From contig NZ_JAGIBG010000014.1 in the NCBI RefSeq assembly GCF_017744435.1, positions 42,665 through 106,664 of the forward strand: a stretch of DNA of 64,000 nucleotides. The letters are read 5' to 3'. Origin of the DNA: Pseudomonas sp. GTDB lineage: Bacteria > Pseudomonadota > Gammaproteobacteria > Pseudomonadales > Pseudomonadaceae. How positions within the stretch are numbered: the stretch's first letter is position 1; each line of letters starts with the position of its first letter. The translations under genes were made by a program, and so were the position numbers. The notes under the pieces are model-generated. The model did not search any database. It was not told the DNA's origin and was given only the letters and a program-made list of their open reading frames with translations. Positions 39,781-48,842 of the stretch are shown piece by piece.

Positions 39781-40590
39781 ATGTCCAACAGCAACATTGG
39801 CAACAAGCAACCCTCCCTGCGCAAACCCGTCGTCCTGATGACCATGGGCAGCCAAGAGCGCAAAGGCCATGACTACCAGGTCATGACCCACAAATACATC
39901 ACCCCGCTGGTCGACTTCGCCGATTGCGTCCCGGTCCTGGTGCCCACCTGCTGTGGCATCGAAGACCTCGAGACCTATCTGGACATGGCCGACGGCGTGT
40001 ACCTGACCGGTGCCGGCAGCAACATCGACCCGACCCTGTACGGTCAGGAGAACGAAACGCCAGGCAAGGGCCAGGACAAGAACCGCGACCTGTTCGACAT
40101 CCCGCTGGTCAAGGCAGCGCTCAAGCGCGGCCTGCCGATTTTCGGCATCTGCCGTGGCATGCAGGAAATCAACGTTGCCCTGGGCGGCGACATCTACCAG
40201 AAGGTCTACGCCGAGCCAGGCTTCAACGACCACCGGGAAAACCCGGAAGATCCGGTTGATGTGCAGTACGCCCAGGTGCATGGCGTGAAGATCAAGCCAG
40301 GCAGCTGGCTGCGCGAAACCCTGGGCACCGACGAGATCCGCGTGAACTCGCTGCACGGCCAGGGCCTGCGCAACCTCGGCGCCGGTATCGAGCCGATCGC
40401 CCACGCCGAAGACGGCCTGGTCGAAGCGATTCACGCCCCGAGCATCTCGCCGTTCCTGTTTGCCGTGCAGTGGCACCCGGAATGGCAAGCGGCGAAGAAC
40501 CCTGATTCGATCAAGATCTTCCAGGCCTTCGGCGATGCCTGCCGCGCCCAGGTGCGCAAAAGCCAGATCAAGCGCCAACAGGCCGCCTGA
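39781..40590 (+). CDS. Class I glutamine-amidotransferase-like hydrolase (peptidase C26, PuuD/SpuA type)
   Basis: The 269-residue enzyme has the nucleophile Cys124 in FGICRGMQEIN and the catalytic His/Glu in FAVQWHPEW near residue 240. It also carries DGVYLTGAGSNIDPTLYG. Relatives hydrolyse gamma-glutamyl-GABA in the polyamine (putrescine) pathway. No gamma-glutamylputrescine synthetase or oxidase gene is adjacent, so the true substrate is open. It has a 297-base leader and is probably monocistronic. Confidence 0.87.
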   Translation: MSNSNIGNKQPSLRKPVVLMTMGSQERKGHDYQVMTHKYITPLVDFADCVPVLVPTCCGIEDLETYLDMADGVYLTGAGSNIDPTLYGQENETPGKGQDKNRDLFDIPLVKAALKRGLPIFGICRGMQEINVALGGDIYQKVYAEPGFNDHRENPEDPVDVQYAQVHGVKIKPGSWLRETLGTDEIRVNSLHGQGLRNLGAGIEPIAHAEDGLVEAIHAPSISPFLFAVQWHPEWQAAKNPDSIKIFQAFGDACRAQVRKSQIKRQQAA

Positions 40591-40690
40591 TACCCGGTTT
40601 CAGCTTCGTTAGCTTTGATCGCGGGGCGGCGCAAGGTCGCCCCCGCTTCCCCGGTCACCCTCTGCTGGTCCCAGAACACTTCCCGTGGAA

Positions 40691-40730
40691 GCGGACGGCG
40701 GGCTTGTGCCTGTCTCCGCGATCGTTTTTT
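40691..40730 (+). terminator. Possible terminator of the C26 hydrolase gene
   Basis: GCGGA (40691-40695) can pair with TCCGC (40715-40719) around an internally structured loop. A TTTTTT run follows at 40725-40730. The stem is short, so support is moderate. Confidence 0.4.
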
Positions 40731-40810
40731 CCCCTCCTTCCAAGAGATACGATGACTTTTTGCGATCAGCCTGAGCCTCAGGTTGTCCTTCAAGTCATTT
40801 GTTGCCTGCT

Positions 40811-40903
40811 CCGGCCTATTCGCGGGCACGCCCGCTCCCACAAAGGCCTCCACTCCCTTCCAGCCCTCCATTTATCCTGTGGGAGCGGGCATGCCCGCGA
40901 AAA
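40811..40903. repeat. REP pair (P. putida-type, inverted)
   Basis: Units at 40811-40842 and 40876-40903 have the core TTCGCGGGCACGCCCGCTCC and its inverted counterpart. They separate the hydrolase transcript from the aldarate operon promoter. Confidence 0.9.
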
Positions 40904-40969
40904 CCCAACACCCTTCTAACAGGCCTACCTCTGTCTGCCCGGTAAAAATTTCTGCAAAGGGGACTAGTC

Positions 40970-40988
40970 ATCGTACAGGTTGTACGAT
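40970..40988. promoter_or_regulatory. Operator palindrome of the aldarate operon
   Basis: ATCGTACA-GGT-TGTACGAT is a perfect 8-base inverted repeat with a 3-base spacer, 59 bases before the kdgD ATG. The half TGTACGAT recurs at 47631-47638, in front of the GntR/FadR-type regulator gene at the other end of the cluster. The size and symmetry suit a FadR-subfamily dimer. Confidence 0.8.
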
Positions 40989-41047
40989 AACTTACCTCCA
41001 ACGCAGAACAACACCCTTCACCCAAGCGCCACAGGATGCCTACAACA

Positions 41048-41959
41048 ATGACTCCACAAGAACTGAAATCCATCCTCTCTCACGGCCTGCTGTCTTTCCC
41101 GGTCACCGACTTCAATGCCCAGGGCGACTTCAACCAGGCTGGATACATCAAGCGCCTGGAGTGGCTCGCCCCCTACGGCGCCAGCGCCCTGTTCGCCGCC
41201 GGTGGCACCGGTGAGTTCTTCTCCCTGGCTGCCAGCGAATACAGCCAGGTGATCAAGACTGCGGTCGACACCTGCGCCACGTCGGTACCTATCCTCGCGG
41301 GCGTCGGTGGCTCCACCCGCCAGGCCATCGAATACGCGCAAGAAGCCGAGCGCCTGGGCGCCAAGGGCCTGCTGCTGCTGCCGCACTACCTCACCGAAGC
41401 CAGCCAGGACGGCGTTGCCGCCCACGTCGAAGCGGTGTGCAAATCGGTCAACATCGGTGTTGTGGTGTACAACCGCAACGTTTGCCGCCTGAACGCCAAC
41501 CTGCTGGAACAACTGGCCGAGCGCTGCCCGAACCTGATCGGCTACAAGGACGGCCTGGGCGACATCGAACTGATGGTGTCGATCCGTCGCCGCCTGGGTG
41601 ATCGTTTCAGCTACCTGGGTGGCCTGCCGACCGCCGAGGTGTATGCTGCGGCCTACAAGGCACTGGGTGTGCCGGTGTACTCGTCGGCCGTGTTCAACTT
41701 CATTCCGAAGACCGCGATGGACTTCTACCACGCCATCGCCCGCGACGATCACGCCACCGTGGCCAAGCTGATCGACGATTTCTTCCTGCCGTACCTGGAC
41801 ATCCGTAACCGCAAGGCCGGCTACGCCGTGAGCATCGTCAAGGCCGGCGCCAAGATCGCCGGTTACGACGCAGGCCCAGTGCGCACCCCACTGACCGACC
41901 TGACCGCCGAAGAGTACGAAATGCTCGCAGCACTGATGGACAAGATGGGCCCGCAATAA
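41048..41959 (+). CDS. kdgD: 5-dehydro-4-deoxyglucarate dehydratase KdgD
   Basis: The 303-residue DHDPS/NAL-family aldolase-type lyase dehydrates and decarboxylates 5-keto-4-deoxyglucarate to alpha-ketoglutarate semialdehyde. The Schiff-base Lys167 is in [10 protein letters not shown], the catalytic Tyr141 in VVVYNRNV, and GGTGEFFSL lies near residue 52. An ATG at 41036 is in frame, but the ATG at 41048 fits the family N-terminus (TPQELKSIL) and the AGGA position. It is the first gene of the aldarate operon. Confidence 0.95.
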   Translation: MTPQELKSILSHGLLSFPVTDFNAQGDFNQAGYIKRLEWLAPYGASALFAAGGTGEFFSLAASEYSQVIKTAVDTCATSVPILAGVGGSTRQAIEYAQEAERLGAKGLLLLPHYLTEASQDGVAAHVEAVCKSVNIGVVVYNRNVCRLNANLLEQLAERCPNLIGYKDGLGDIELMVSIRRRLGDRFSYLGGLPTAEVYAAAYKALGVPVYSSAVFNFIPKTAMDFYHAIARDDHATVAKLIDDFFLPYLDIRNRKAGYAVSIVKAGAKIAGYDAGPVRTPLTDLTAEEYEMLAALMDKMGPQ

Positions 41960-42062
41960 GCGCGCCCTGCGGCCTGCCATTGCCGCATCCGGAGTGGGCC
42001 TGCCCCACTCCGGCTACAACTCGTGAGCCCGCACAAAAATAACTAGTGGGAGTATTACCAGC

Positions 42063-43427
42063 ATGCAAGCGACTAAAAAGACGCATGTGCGCTACCTGAT
42101 CCTGTTCATGCTGTTCCTGGTGACCACGATCAACTACGCAGACCGAGCCACCATCGCCATCGCAGGCTCCAGCCTGCAGAAAGACCTCGGCATCGACGCC
42201 GTCACCCTTGGTTATATTTTCTCCGCCTTCGGGTGGGCTTACGTGGCCGGGCAGATCCCCGGTGGCTGGCTGCTGGACCGCTTCGGTTCGAAAAATGTCT
42301 ATGCCTTCAGCATCTTCACCTGGTCGCTGTTCACCCTGATGCAGGGCTTTGTCGGCGGCCTGCCGGTGGCCTGGGCGGTGGTGACCCTGTTCACCCTGCG
42401 CTTCCTCGTCGGCTTCGCCGAGGCGCCGTCGTTCCCAGGCAACGCCCGTGTCGTCGCGGCCTGGTTCCCGACCCAGGAACGCGGTACCGCCTCGGCGATC
42501 TTCAACTCGGCGCAGTACTTCGCCACCGCACTGTTCGCCCCGATCATGGGCTGGATCGTGTTCAGCTTCGGCTGGGAGCACGTGTTCGTGGTCATGGGCG
42601 CATTGGGCATCGTGTTCTCCATGGTGTGGCTCAAGACCATCTACAACCCACGCCAGCACCCACGCATCAGCCAGAGCGAACTTGAGCACATCGAGCAGAA
42701 CGGCGGCCTGGTCGACATGGACCAGAAGCGCGGCAACGACGGCCCGAAATGGGGCTACATCAAGCAACTGCTGACCAGCCGCATGCTGCTCGGCGTGTAC
42801 CTGGGCCAGTACTGCATCAACGCCATCACCTACTTCTTCCTAACCTGGTTCCCGGTGTACCTGGTGCAGGAACGTGGCATGACCATCCTCAAGGCCGGCT
42901 TCATCGCCTCGCTGCCGGCAGTGTGCGGCTTCATTGGCGGCGTGCTGGGCGGCGTGATCTCGGACTGGCTGCTGCGTCGCGGCAACTCGCTGACCTTCTC
43001 GCGCAAGCTGCCGATCGTCTGCGGCCTGATGCTGTCGACCACCATGGTCTTCTGCAACTATGTCGACGCTGAGTGGATGGTGGTCGGTTTCATGACCCTG
43101 GCCTTCTTCGGCAAAGGCATCGGCGCACTGGGCTGGGCGGTGGTGGCAGACACCTCGCCCAAGCAGATCGCCGGGCTGTCCGGTGGCCTGTTCAACACCT
43201 TCGGCAACATCGCCTCGATCACCACGCCGATCGTGATCGGCTACATCATCAGCGCCACCGGCTCATTCAAGTGGGCCCTGGTGTACGTGGGTGCCAACGC
43301 CCTGGTGGCGGTGTTCAGCTACCTGGTGATCGTCGGCCCGATCAAGCGTATCGAGTTGCATGACGATGCCCCAAAGCCACAGCCTGAGCCGGTCGCCGAC
43401 GGCGAACTGGCCAGCTCGCGGCACTGA
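42063..43427 (+). CDS. gudP: MFS aldarate (glucarate/galactarate) transporter, GudP-like
   Basis: The 454-residue protein of the anion:cation symporter MFS family has 12 hydrophobic segments and signatures INYADRATIAIAGSSLQKDLG and GQIPGGWLLDRFG. It imports D-glucarate or galactarate by proton symport. It sits between kdgD and garD, 103 bases after the former. The E. coli relatives GudP and GarP share this pattern, so the symbol is by similarity. Confidence 0.88.
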   Translation: MQATKKTHVRYLILFMLFLVTTINYADRATIAIAGSSLQKDLGIDAVTLGYIFSAFGWAYVAGQIPGGWLLDRFGSKNVYAFSIFTWSLFTLMQGFVGGLPVAWAVVTLFTLRFLVGFAEAPSFPGNARVVAAWFPTQERGTASAIFNSAQYFATALFAPIMGWIVFSFGWEHVFVVMGALGIVFSMVWLKTIYNPRQHPRISQSELEHIEQNGGLVDMDQKRGNDGPKWGYIKQLLTSRMLLGVYLGQYCINAITYFFLTWFPVYLVQERGMTILKAGFIASLPAVCGFIGGVLGGVISDWLLRRGNSLTFSRKLPIVCGLMLSTTMVFCNYVDAEWMVVGFMTLAFFGKGIGALGWAVVADTSPKQIAGLSGGLFNTFGNIASITTPIVIGYIISATGSFKWALVYVGANALVAVFSYLVIVGPIKRIELHDDAPKPQPEPVADGELASSRH

Positions 43428-43506
43428 GTGAACACGCCCGCGCCGGCCGAAGCCTGCGCGGGAGGATGTACAAAAAGCCTGAGAACCTGACAAGTAGGGC
43501 CCAAAC

Positions 43507-45060
43507 ATGCAGTTGATCGAACATTCCGACTCGCCCCGCTACGTCCGCCTGCACGATGACGACAACGTCGTGGTGGTGGTCAACGACGGCGGCCTGGGCG
43601 AAGGCGCCCGCTTCGCCGATGGCCTGACCCTGGTTGAAGGCGTGCCCCAGAGCCACAAGGTTGCCACCGTGCTGATCGCCAAGGGCGAGCCGGTGCGCCG
43701 CTACGGGCAGATCATCGGGTATGCGCTGGAAGACCTGCGCCAGGGCAGCTGGGTGCAGGAAAGCCAGCTGGCCATGCCGGCTGCCCCCGAGCTGGACAGC
43801 CTGCCGCGCTGCGACGCGGTACCGGATGCCCTGCCACCCTTGGACGGCTTCACCTTCGAAGGCTACCGCAACGCCGACGGCACCGTCGGCACCCGCAACA
43901 TCCTCGGCATCACCACCACCGTGCAGTGCGTGACCGGCGTGCTGGAACACGCAGTCAAACGCATCCGCGCCGAATTGCTGCCCAGATACCCCAACGTCGA
44001 TGACGTCGTCGCGCTCACCCACAGCTATGGCTGCGGCGTGGCGATCAATGCCCGCGACGCCTATATCCCGATCCGCACCGTGCGCAACCTGGCGCGCAAC
44101 CCCAACCTCGGTGGCGAGGCACTGGTGATCAGCCTGGGTTGCGAAAAGCTCCAGGCCGGCCAGGTAATGCACGACAACGACCCGTCGGTGGACCTCAGCG
44201 AGCCTTGGCTGTATCGCCTGCAGGACGCCAGCCTGGGCTTTGTCGAGATGATCGAGCAGATCATGGGCCTGGCTGAAACCCGCCTGAAGAAGCTCGACCA
44301 GCGCCGCCGCGAGACCGTACCGGCCAGCGAGCTGATCCTCGGCATGCAGTGCGGCGGCAGTGACGCCTTCTCCGGCATCACCGCCAACCCGGCACTGGGC
44401 TACGCCGCCGACCTGCTGGTGCGCGCCGGCGCCACGGTGCTGTTCTCAGAAGTGACCGAAGTACGCGATGCCATCTACATGCTCACCTCGCGCGCCGAAA
44501 ACCAGGCAGTCGCCGATGCCCTGGTGCGCGAGATGGACTGGTACGACCGTTATCTGCAGCAAGGCGCGGCGGACCGCAGCGCCAACACCACGCCGGGCAA
44601 CAAGAAAGGCGGCCTGTCGAACATCGTCGAGAAGTCCCTCGGCTCGATCGTCAAGTCCGGCAGCGGCGCCATCCAGGGCGTGCTCGGCCCGGGCGAGCGG
44701 GTCAACCGCAAGGGCCTGATCTTCTGCGCCACCCCGGCCAGCGACTTCGTCTGCGGCACCCTGCAGCTGGCCGCCGGCATGAACCTGCATGTGTTCACCA
44801 CCGGCCGCGGCACGCCGTATGGCCTGGCCATGGCCCCCGTGGTCAAGGTCTGCACCCGTACCGAGCTGGCCCAGCGCTGGCCGGACCTGATCGACATCGA
44901 CGCCGGGCGCATCGCCAGTGGCCGCTCGACCATCGAAGAACTGGGCTGGGAGCTGTTCCACTACTACCTGGACGTGGCCAGCGGCCGCAAACAGACCTGG
45001 GCCGAACAGCACCGCCTGCACAACGACATCACCCTGTTCAATCCGGCACCGATTACCTGA
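43507..45060 (+). CDS. garD: Galactarate dehydratase (UxaA/GarD family)
   Basis: The 517-residue enzyme has an N-terminal SAF domain (about 12-80) and the UxaA catalytic region with [41 protein letters not shown] and a C-terminal [15 protein letters not shown]. It dehydrates galactarate to 5-keto-4-deoxyglucarate, the KdgD substrate, and uses Fe2+. Length matches E. coli GarD (about 523). A GC hairpin (CCCGCGC at 43437 with GCGCGGG at 43456) lies in the 79-base gap upstream, possibly tuning expression. Confidence 0.92.
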   Translation: MQLIEHSDSPRYVRLHDDDNVVVVVNDGGLGEGARFADGLTLVEGVPQSHKVATVLIAKGEPVRRYGQIIGYALEDLRQGSWVQESQLAMPAAPELDSLPRCDAVPDALPPLDGFTFEGYRNADGTVGTRNILGITTTVQCVTGVLEHAVKRIRAELLPRYPNVDDVVALTHSYGCGVAINARDAYIPIRTVRNLARNPNLGGEALVISLGCEKLQAGQVMHDNDPSVDLSEPWLYRLQDASLGFVEMIEQIMGLAETRLKKLDQRRRETVPASELILGMQCGGSDAFSGITANPALGYAADLLVRAGATVLFSEVTEVRDAIYMLTSRAENQAVADALVREMDWYDRYLQQGAADRSANTTPGNKKGGLSNIVEKSLGSIVKSGSGAIQGVLGPGERVNRKGLIFCATPASDFVCGTLQLAAGMNLHVFTTGRGTPYGLAMAPVVKVCTRTELAQRWPDLIDIDAGRIASGRSTIEELGWELFHYYLDVASGRKQTWAEQHRLHNDITLFNPAPIT

Positions 45061-45083
45061 ACATTCAACCCTAGGAGCCCCAC

Positions 45084-46664
45084 ATGCCAGAGATCCTCGG
45101 CCACAACTTCATCGCCGGCCAGCGCAGTGCCGCTGGCGCGCAACGCCTGCAGAGCCTGGACGCCACCAGCGGCGAGGCCCTGCCCTACAGTTTCGCCCAA
45201 GCCACCGAGGCCGAAGTGGACCAGGCAGCCAAGGCCGCCGCCGCCGCCTTTGTCGAATTCCGCAACCTGAAACCGGCCCGCCGCGCCGAGTTCCTCGACG
45301 CCATCGCAGCCGAACTGGACGAGCTGGATGACGCCTTCGTCGCCATCGTCTGCCGTGAAACCGCCCTGCCTGCCGCCCGCATCCAGGGTGAGCGTGGCCG
45401 CACCAGCGGCCAGATGCGCCTGTTCGCCCAGGTGCTGCGCCGTGGCGACTTCCTCGGTGCGCGCATCGACCTGGCCCTGCCCGAGCGTCAACCGCTGCCG
45501 CGGGTAGACCTGCGCCAGATGCGCATCGGCGTCGGCCCGGTCGCCGTGTTCGGTGCCAGCAACTTCCCGCTGGCCTTCTCGACTGCCGGTGGTGACACCG
45601 CCGCAGCCCTGGCCGCCGGCTGCCCGGTGGTGTTCAAGGCGCACAGCGGCCACATGGCCACCGCCGACCTGGTCGGCTGCGCCATCCAACGCGCCGCCGA
45701 GCGCACCGGCATGCCCAAGGGTGTGTTCAACATGGTGTTCGGCACTGGCGTCGGCGAGCCGCTGGTCAAGCACCCGGCCATCCAGGCAGTCGGCTTTACC
45801 GGTTCGCTCAAGGGCGGCGACGCCCTGTGCCGCATGGCCGCCGAGCGCCCACAACCGATCCCGGTGTTCGCCGAGATGTCCAGCATCAACCCGGTGATCA
45901 TCCTGCCGGGTGCCCTGGCCAAGCGTGGCGAGGCCATCGCCCGCGAGCTGGCCGGCTCCGTGTGCATGGGTGCCGGGCAGTTCTGCACCAACCCAGGCCT
46001 GGTGATCGGCCTGCAATCGGCGCAGTACAGCCAGCTGCTCGCCGACCTCGGCCAGCACCTGGACCAGCAGGCCGGGCAGACCATGCTCAATGCTGGCGGC
46101 CTGCGCAGCTATGTCGGCGGCCTGGAGCACCTGCACGCCCACGCTGGTATCGAGCACCTGGCCGGCCAGGCTCAGGCAGGCAGCCAGGCCCGTGCCCAGC
46201 TGTTCAAGGCCGATGCCCGCCTGCTGGTGGAGGCCGACCCGCTGCTGCAGGAAGAAGTGTTCGGCCCGACCACCGTGGCGGTCGAGGTCAAGGACAATGC
46301 GCAACTGCGTGACGCCCTGCTCGGCCTGCGCGGCCAGCTGACCGCGACGCTGATCGGCGAGCCGGAGGACTTCGAGGCCTTCGCCTGGCTGGTGCCGCTG
46401 CTGGAAGAGAAAGTCGGCCGCATTCTGGTCAACGGTTACCCGACGGGTGTGGAAGTGTGTGACGCGATGGTCCACGGCGGGCCGTATCCAGCCACCTCCG
46501 ATGCCCGAGGCACCTCGGTCGGCACCCTCGCCATCGACCGCTTCCTGCGCCCGGTGTGCTACCAGAACTACCCGCAGGCGCTGCTGCCGGAAGCACTGCG
46601 TGACGGCAACCCGCTGGGGCTGCGTCGCCTGGTCAACGGGCAGTGGAGTGAAGGCGCGATCTGA
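45084..46664 (+). CDS. Alpha-ketoglutarate semialdehyde dehydrogenase (2,5-dioxovalerate dehydrogenase)
   Basis: The 526-residue aldehyde dehydrogenase oxidises alpha-ketoglutarate semialdehyde to alpha-ketoglutarate with NAD(P)+. Catalytic residues visible are Asn160 (FGASNFPLAF), Glu264 (VFAEMSSINP) and nucleophile Cys301 (GAGQFCTNPG). The GFTGSLKGG cofactor loop is present. This large KGSADH type is typical of aldarate operons. It is 23 bases after garD and ends at a strong terminator, closing the pathway into the TCA cycle. Confidence 0.93.
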   Translation: MPEILGHNFIAGQRSAAGAQRLQSLDATSGEALPYSFAQATEAEVDQAAKAAAAAFVEFRNLKPARRAEFLDAIAAELDELDDAFVAIVCRETALPAARIQGERGRTSGQMRLFAQVLRRGDFLGARIDLALPERQPLPRVDLRQMRIGVGPVAVFGASNFPLAFSTAGGDTAAALAAGCPVVFKAHSGHMATADLVGCAIQRAAERTGMPKGVFNMVFGTGVGEPLVKHPAIQAVGFTGSLKGGDALCRMAAERPQPIPVFAEMSSINPVIILPGALAKRGEAIARELAGSVCMGAGQFCTNPGLVIGLQSAQYSQLLADLGQHLDQQAGQTMLNAGGLRSYVGGLEHLHAHAGIEHLAGQAQAGSQARAQLFKADARLLVEADPLLQEEVFGPTTVAVEVKDNAQLRDALLGLRGQLTATLIGEPEDFEAFAWLVPLLEEKVGRILVNGYPTGVEVCDAMVHGGPYPATSDARGTSVGTLAIDRFLRPVCYQNYPQALLPEALRDGNPLGLRRLVNGQWSEGAI

Positions 46665-46680
46665 GAGCCTTGAAACAAGA

Positions 46681-46704
46681 AAGCCCCGCATCTGCGGGGC
46701 TTTT
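46681..46704 (+). terminator. Rho-independent terminator of the aldarate operon
   Basis: AAGCCCCGCA and TGCGGGGCTT form a 10-base-pair stem around TC, followed by a TTTT tract, 17 bases after the dehydrogenase stop. Confidence 0.92.
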
Positions 46705-46718
46705 CATTATCGCCTGTA

Positions 46719-46813
46719 CCGGCCTCTTCGCGGGCAAGCCCGCTCCCACAGAGATCCCGCAAGCCTCAGACCTTTGATGATCCTGTGGGAGCGGGCTTGC
46801 CCGCGAAGAGGCC
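46719..46813. repeat. REP pair (P. putida-type, inverted)
   Basis: Units at 46719-46751 and 46782-46813 have the core CTTCGCGGGCAAGCCCGCTC and its inverted counterpart. They lie between the operon terminator and the convergent regulator stop. Confidence 0.92.
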
Positions 46814-46832
46814 AGAACAAGTTATGAAGGGC

Positions 46833-47582
46833 TCAGGCCCCTTGTGCCTCGGCTTCTTCATGGGCCTGGCGCAAGCGCTCGCGGCTGTTGCTCAGGTGCA
46901 TGCGCATGGCCATCTTCGCCCCTTCGCTGTCGCGACGGGCAATGGCTTCGTAGATCGCTTCATGCTCATGCATCAGCCGGCTCATGTAATGCGCCTGGTC
47001 GTCATGGGCCAACCGCGCCGAATTCAACCGGGTGCGCGGAATGATGCTGGTACCCAGGTGGTTGATGATGTCGGCGAAATAGTGGTTGCCGCTGGCCTGG
47101 GCAATACGCAGGTGGAACTGGAAGTCCGCCGACACTGCATCGGTGGCATGCGCAGCCCCCTCGTTCAACTCATCGAGCGCCGCGCGCATGCCGGCCAGTT
47201 CTTCATCGCTGCGCCGTTGCGCCGCCAGGCCCGCCGATTCGATCTCCAGGGCGATGCGCAGTTCCAGCACCGCCAGCACTTCGCGCAAGGTCACCACGGT
47301 CGCCGGGTCGATACGGAAGCCCCCGGTTGCTGGCGCATCCAGCACGAAGGTGCCGATGCCATGGCGCGTCTCAACCTGCCCGGACGCCTGCAGCCGAGAG
47401 ATCGCCTCACGCACCACGGTACGGCTGACGCCCTCCTCGGCCATGATCTGCGATTCGGTCGGCAGCTTGTCGCCGCGCTTGAGCTGGCCGCTGCGAATGC
47501 GCTCGGTCAGCACCGTGACCAGTTCCTGGGCCAGACTACGCGGCTTGCGCCGGGTCCTTGCCTGTACCTGCTGCTCTGTCAT
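46833..47582 (-). CDS. GntR-family (FadR subfamily) regulator of the aldarate operon
   Basis: The 249-residue protein has an N-terminal winged HTH (residues 20-75; PTESQIMAEEGVSRTVVREAISRL) and a C-terminal FCD ligand domain rich in helices (FQFHLRIAQASGNHYFADI; HEAIYEAIARRDSEGAKMAM). FadR-subfamily proteins usually repress catabolic operons until a carboxylate ligand binds. It is convergent with the aldarate genes. A half of the palindrome found before kdgD lies 50 bases ahead of its ATG, so it probably controls both. Upstream in-frame ATGs exist but lack family-like sequence. Confidence 0.9.
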   Translation of the reverse strand: MTEQQVQARTRRKPRSLAQELVTVLTERIRSGQLKRGDKLPTESQIMAEEGVSRTVVREAISRLQASGQVETRHGIGTFVLDAPATGGFRIDPATVVTLREVLAVLELRIALEIESAGLAAQRRSDEELAGMRAALDELNEGAAHATDAVSADFQFHLRIAQASGNHYFADIINHLGTSIIPRTRLNSARLAHDDQAHYMSRLMHEHEAIYEAIARRDSEGAKMAMRMHLSNSRERLRQAHEEAEAQGA

Positions 47583-47630
47583 GCCCTGTATTTCACCTTG
47601 AAAGACAGCCGTCATCATAACGCAAGCAGT

Positions 47631-47638
47631 TGTACGAT
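47631..47638. promoter_or_regulatory. Operator half-site upstream of the aldarate regulator
   Basis: TGTACGAT, preceded by CAGT, equals the right arm of the palindrome at 40970-40988. The left arm is poorly conserved here, so binding would be weaker. Confidence 0.55.
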
Positions 47639-47727
47639 CACATACACCCGCCGCGGTATTTCTTGCCAGGGCCGGCTGCCGTGAATTGAGATACAGTGAG
47701 GCTTTTCCATGGAAGGAAAGCCCCCGC

Positions 47728-48378
47728 ATGAAACCGCTCGACCGTGCCTTGCTCGCCTGTGGCCTGCTGATCCCTTTCTGGCTGTTGCTGGGTGTCTGGT
47801 TCACCGCCCAGGCCTACCCCGGCTATGACCACCTGCAACACGCCATGAGCCAACTCGGCGCCACAGGTGCCCCGACCCAACGCTGGTCACCGCTGCTCAA
47901 CAACTTCCCGCTCGCCTTGCTCTTCGCCTTGTTCGCCCTGGGCCTCGCACGGCGCTGGCGCTCCTCGAAACTGGCGCTGCTGAGCGCTGCGCTGGTATTG
48001 CTGCATGGTCTGGGCAGCCTCGGCACTGGCCTGTTTCCCTGCGACCAGGGCTGTGCGCCCGCCGAGCCGTCCAGCTCGCAGCAACTGCATAACCTCAGCG
48101 GTTTGCTGATGTTTGTCTCGTTGACCATGGCCAGCGCGCTATGGGTCTGGCTCGGCAAGCGCCTGGCCGGTTCGCCGGCCTTGGGCTGGTTTTCGCTGGT
48201 GTGCCTGATTGCTGCGGTGGTCAGCGTCGTCCTCATGGCCCAGGCCGCACAAAGCGGCCAGCTGTTCGGCCTGTACCAACGGCTGAACTACGGCGTGTCG
48301 GTCATGTGGATCGCTGGGCTGGCGCTGAGCAGCCTGCGCCCCGCACTGGCAAATCGCTTTCGCATCGCCACTACCTGA
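47728..48378 (+). CDS. DUF998 family membrane protein
   Basis: The 216-residue protein has six hydrophobic segments and DUF998 features: YPGYDHLQHAMSQLGATGAP early, then GTGLFPCDQGC with two Cys in a periplasmic loop. The function of the family is unknown. The ATG at 47728 follows AAGGA by 10 bases. It is divergent from the aldarate regulator. Confidence 0.8.
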   Translation: MKPLDRALLACGLLIPFWLLLGVWFTAQAYPGYDHLQHAMSQLGATGAPTQRWSPLLNNFPLALLFALFALGLARRWRSSKLALLSAALVLLHGLGSLGTGLFPCDQGCAPAEPSSSQQLHNLSGLLMFVSLTMASALWVWLGKRLAGSPALGWFSLVCLIAAVVSVVLMAQAAQSGQLFGLYQRLNYGVSVMWIAGLALSSLRPALANRFRIATT

Positions 48379-48452
48379 TTGGAAAATGCTGGCCCCCAGG
48401 CCTTGCCAGTGAAGGCAAACTCCGTTCATCTTCATATGCTTAGGACAGCAAC

Positions 48453-48782
48453 ATGCGAACAATTCTAGCAACGATGGCCGGCTGCCTGCTGGCCACTGTC
48501 GGCTTCGGCGCCCAGGCCAAGGCGCTGAGCCAGAACGATCGCAACGTCTGTGGCTGGGGCTCGCAGATCGCCGCCGAGGCCCAGCAAGCCAAGCTCTCCG
48601 GGGTCACCCTGTATGCCACGCGCAAGAAGCTGCAGGTGCGCCGTTTCGACAAGCCATGGATGCGCATGACCGCCTTCGGCATCACCGAACAGACCTACAA
48701 CAGCCGTTCGAAGCTGCAGCCGTCAGCCATCAAGCAGACGTATTACGAGCAATGCGTTCAGCACGCAGTGGCTAAACGATAA
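48453..48782 (+). CDS. Small secreted protein of unknown function
   Basis: The 109-residue protein has a signal peptide (LATMAGCLLATVGFGAQA) and a basic, conserved-looking mature part with two Cys (NVCGWG near residue 33 and EQCVQHAV near 101) that could form a disulphide. No known domain is recognised. It lies 74 bases after the DUF998 gene. Confidence 0.68.
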   Translation: MRTILATMAGCLLATVGFGAQAKALSQNDRNVCGWGSQIAAEAQQAKLSGVTLYATRKKLQVRRFDKPWMRMTAFGITEQTYNSRSKLQPSAIKQTYYEQCVQHAVAKR

Positions 48783-48842
48783 ATCTATATATTTCAAATA
48801 GTTGAAATGTCTTACTAATGTATCTTCGAGAATCAGTCAGTC

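Larger units (their letters stand above)
40591..41047. other. 457-base intergenic region between hydrolase and aldarate operon
   Basis: It contains, in order, a GC-rich hairpin (GCGGGGCG near 40621 with CGCCCCCGC), a second stem with a T run (40691-40730), a REP pair (40811-40903), a 19-base palindrome (40970-40988) and the kdgD leader. No open reading frame with coding character was seen. Confidence 0.7.
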
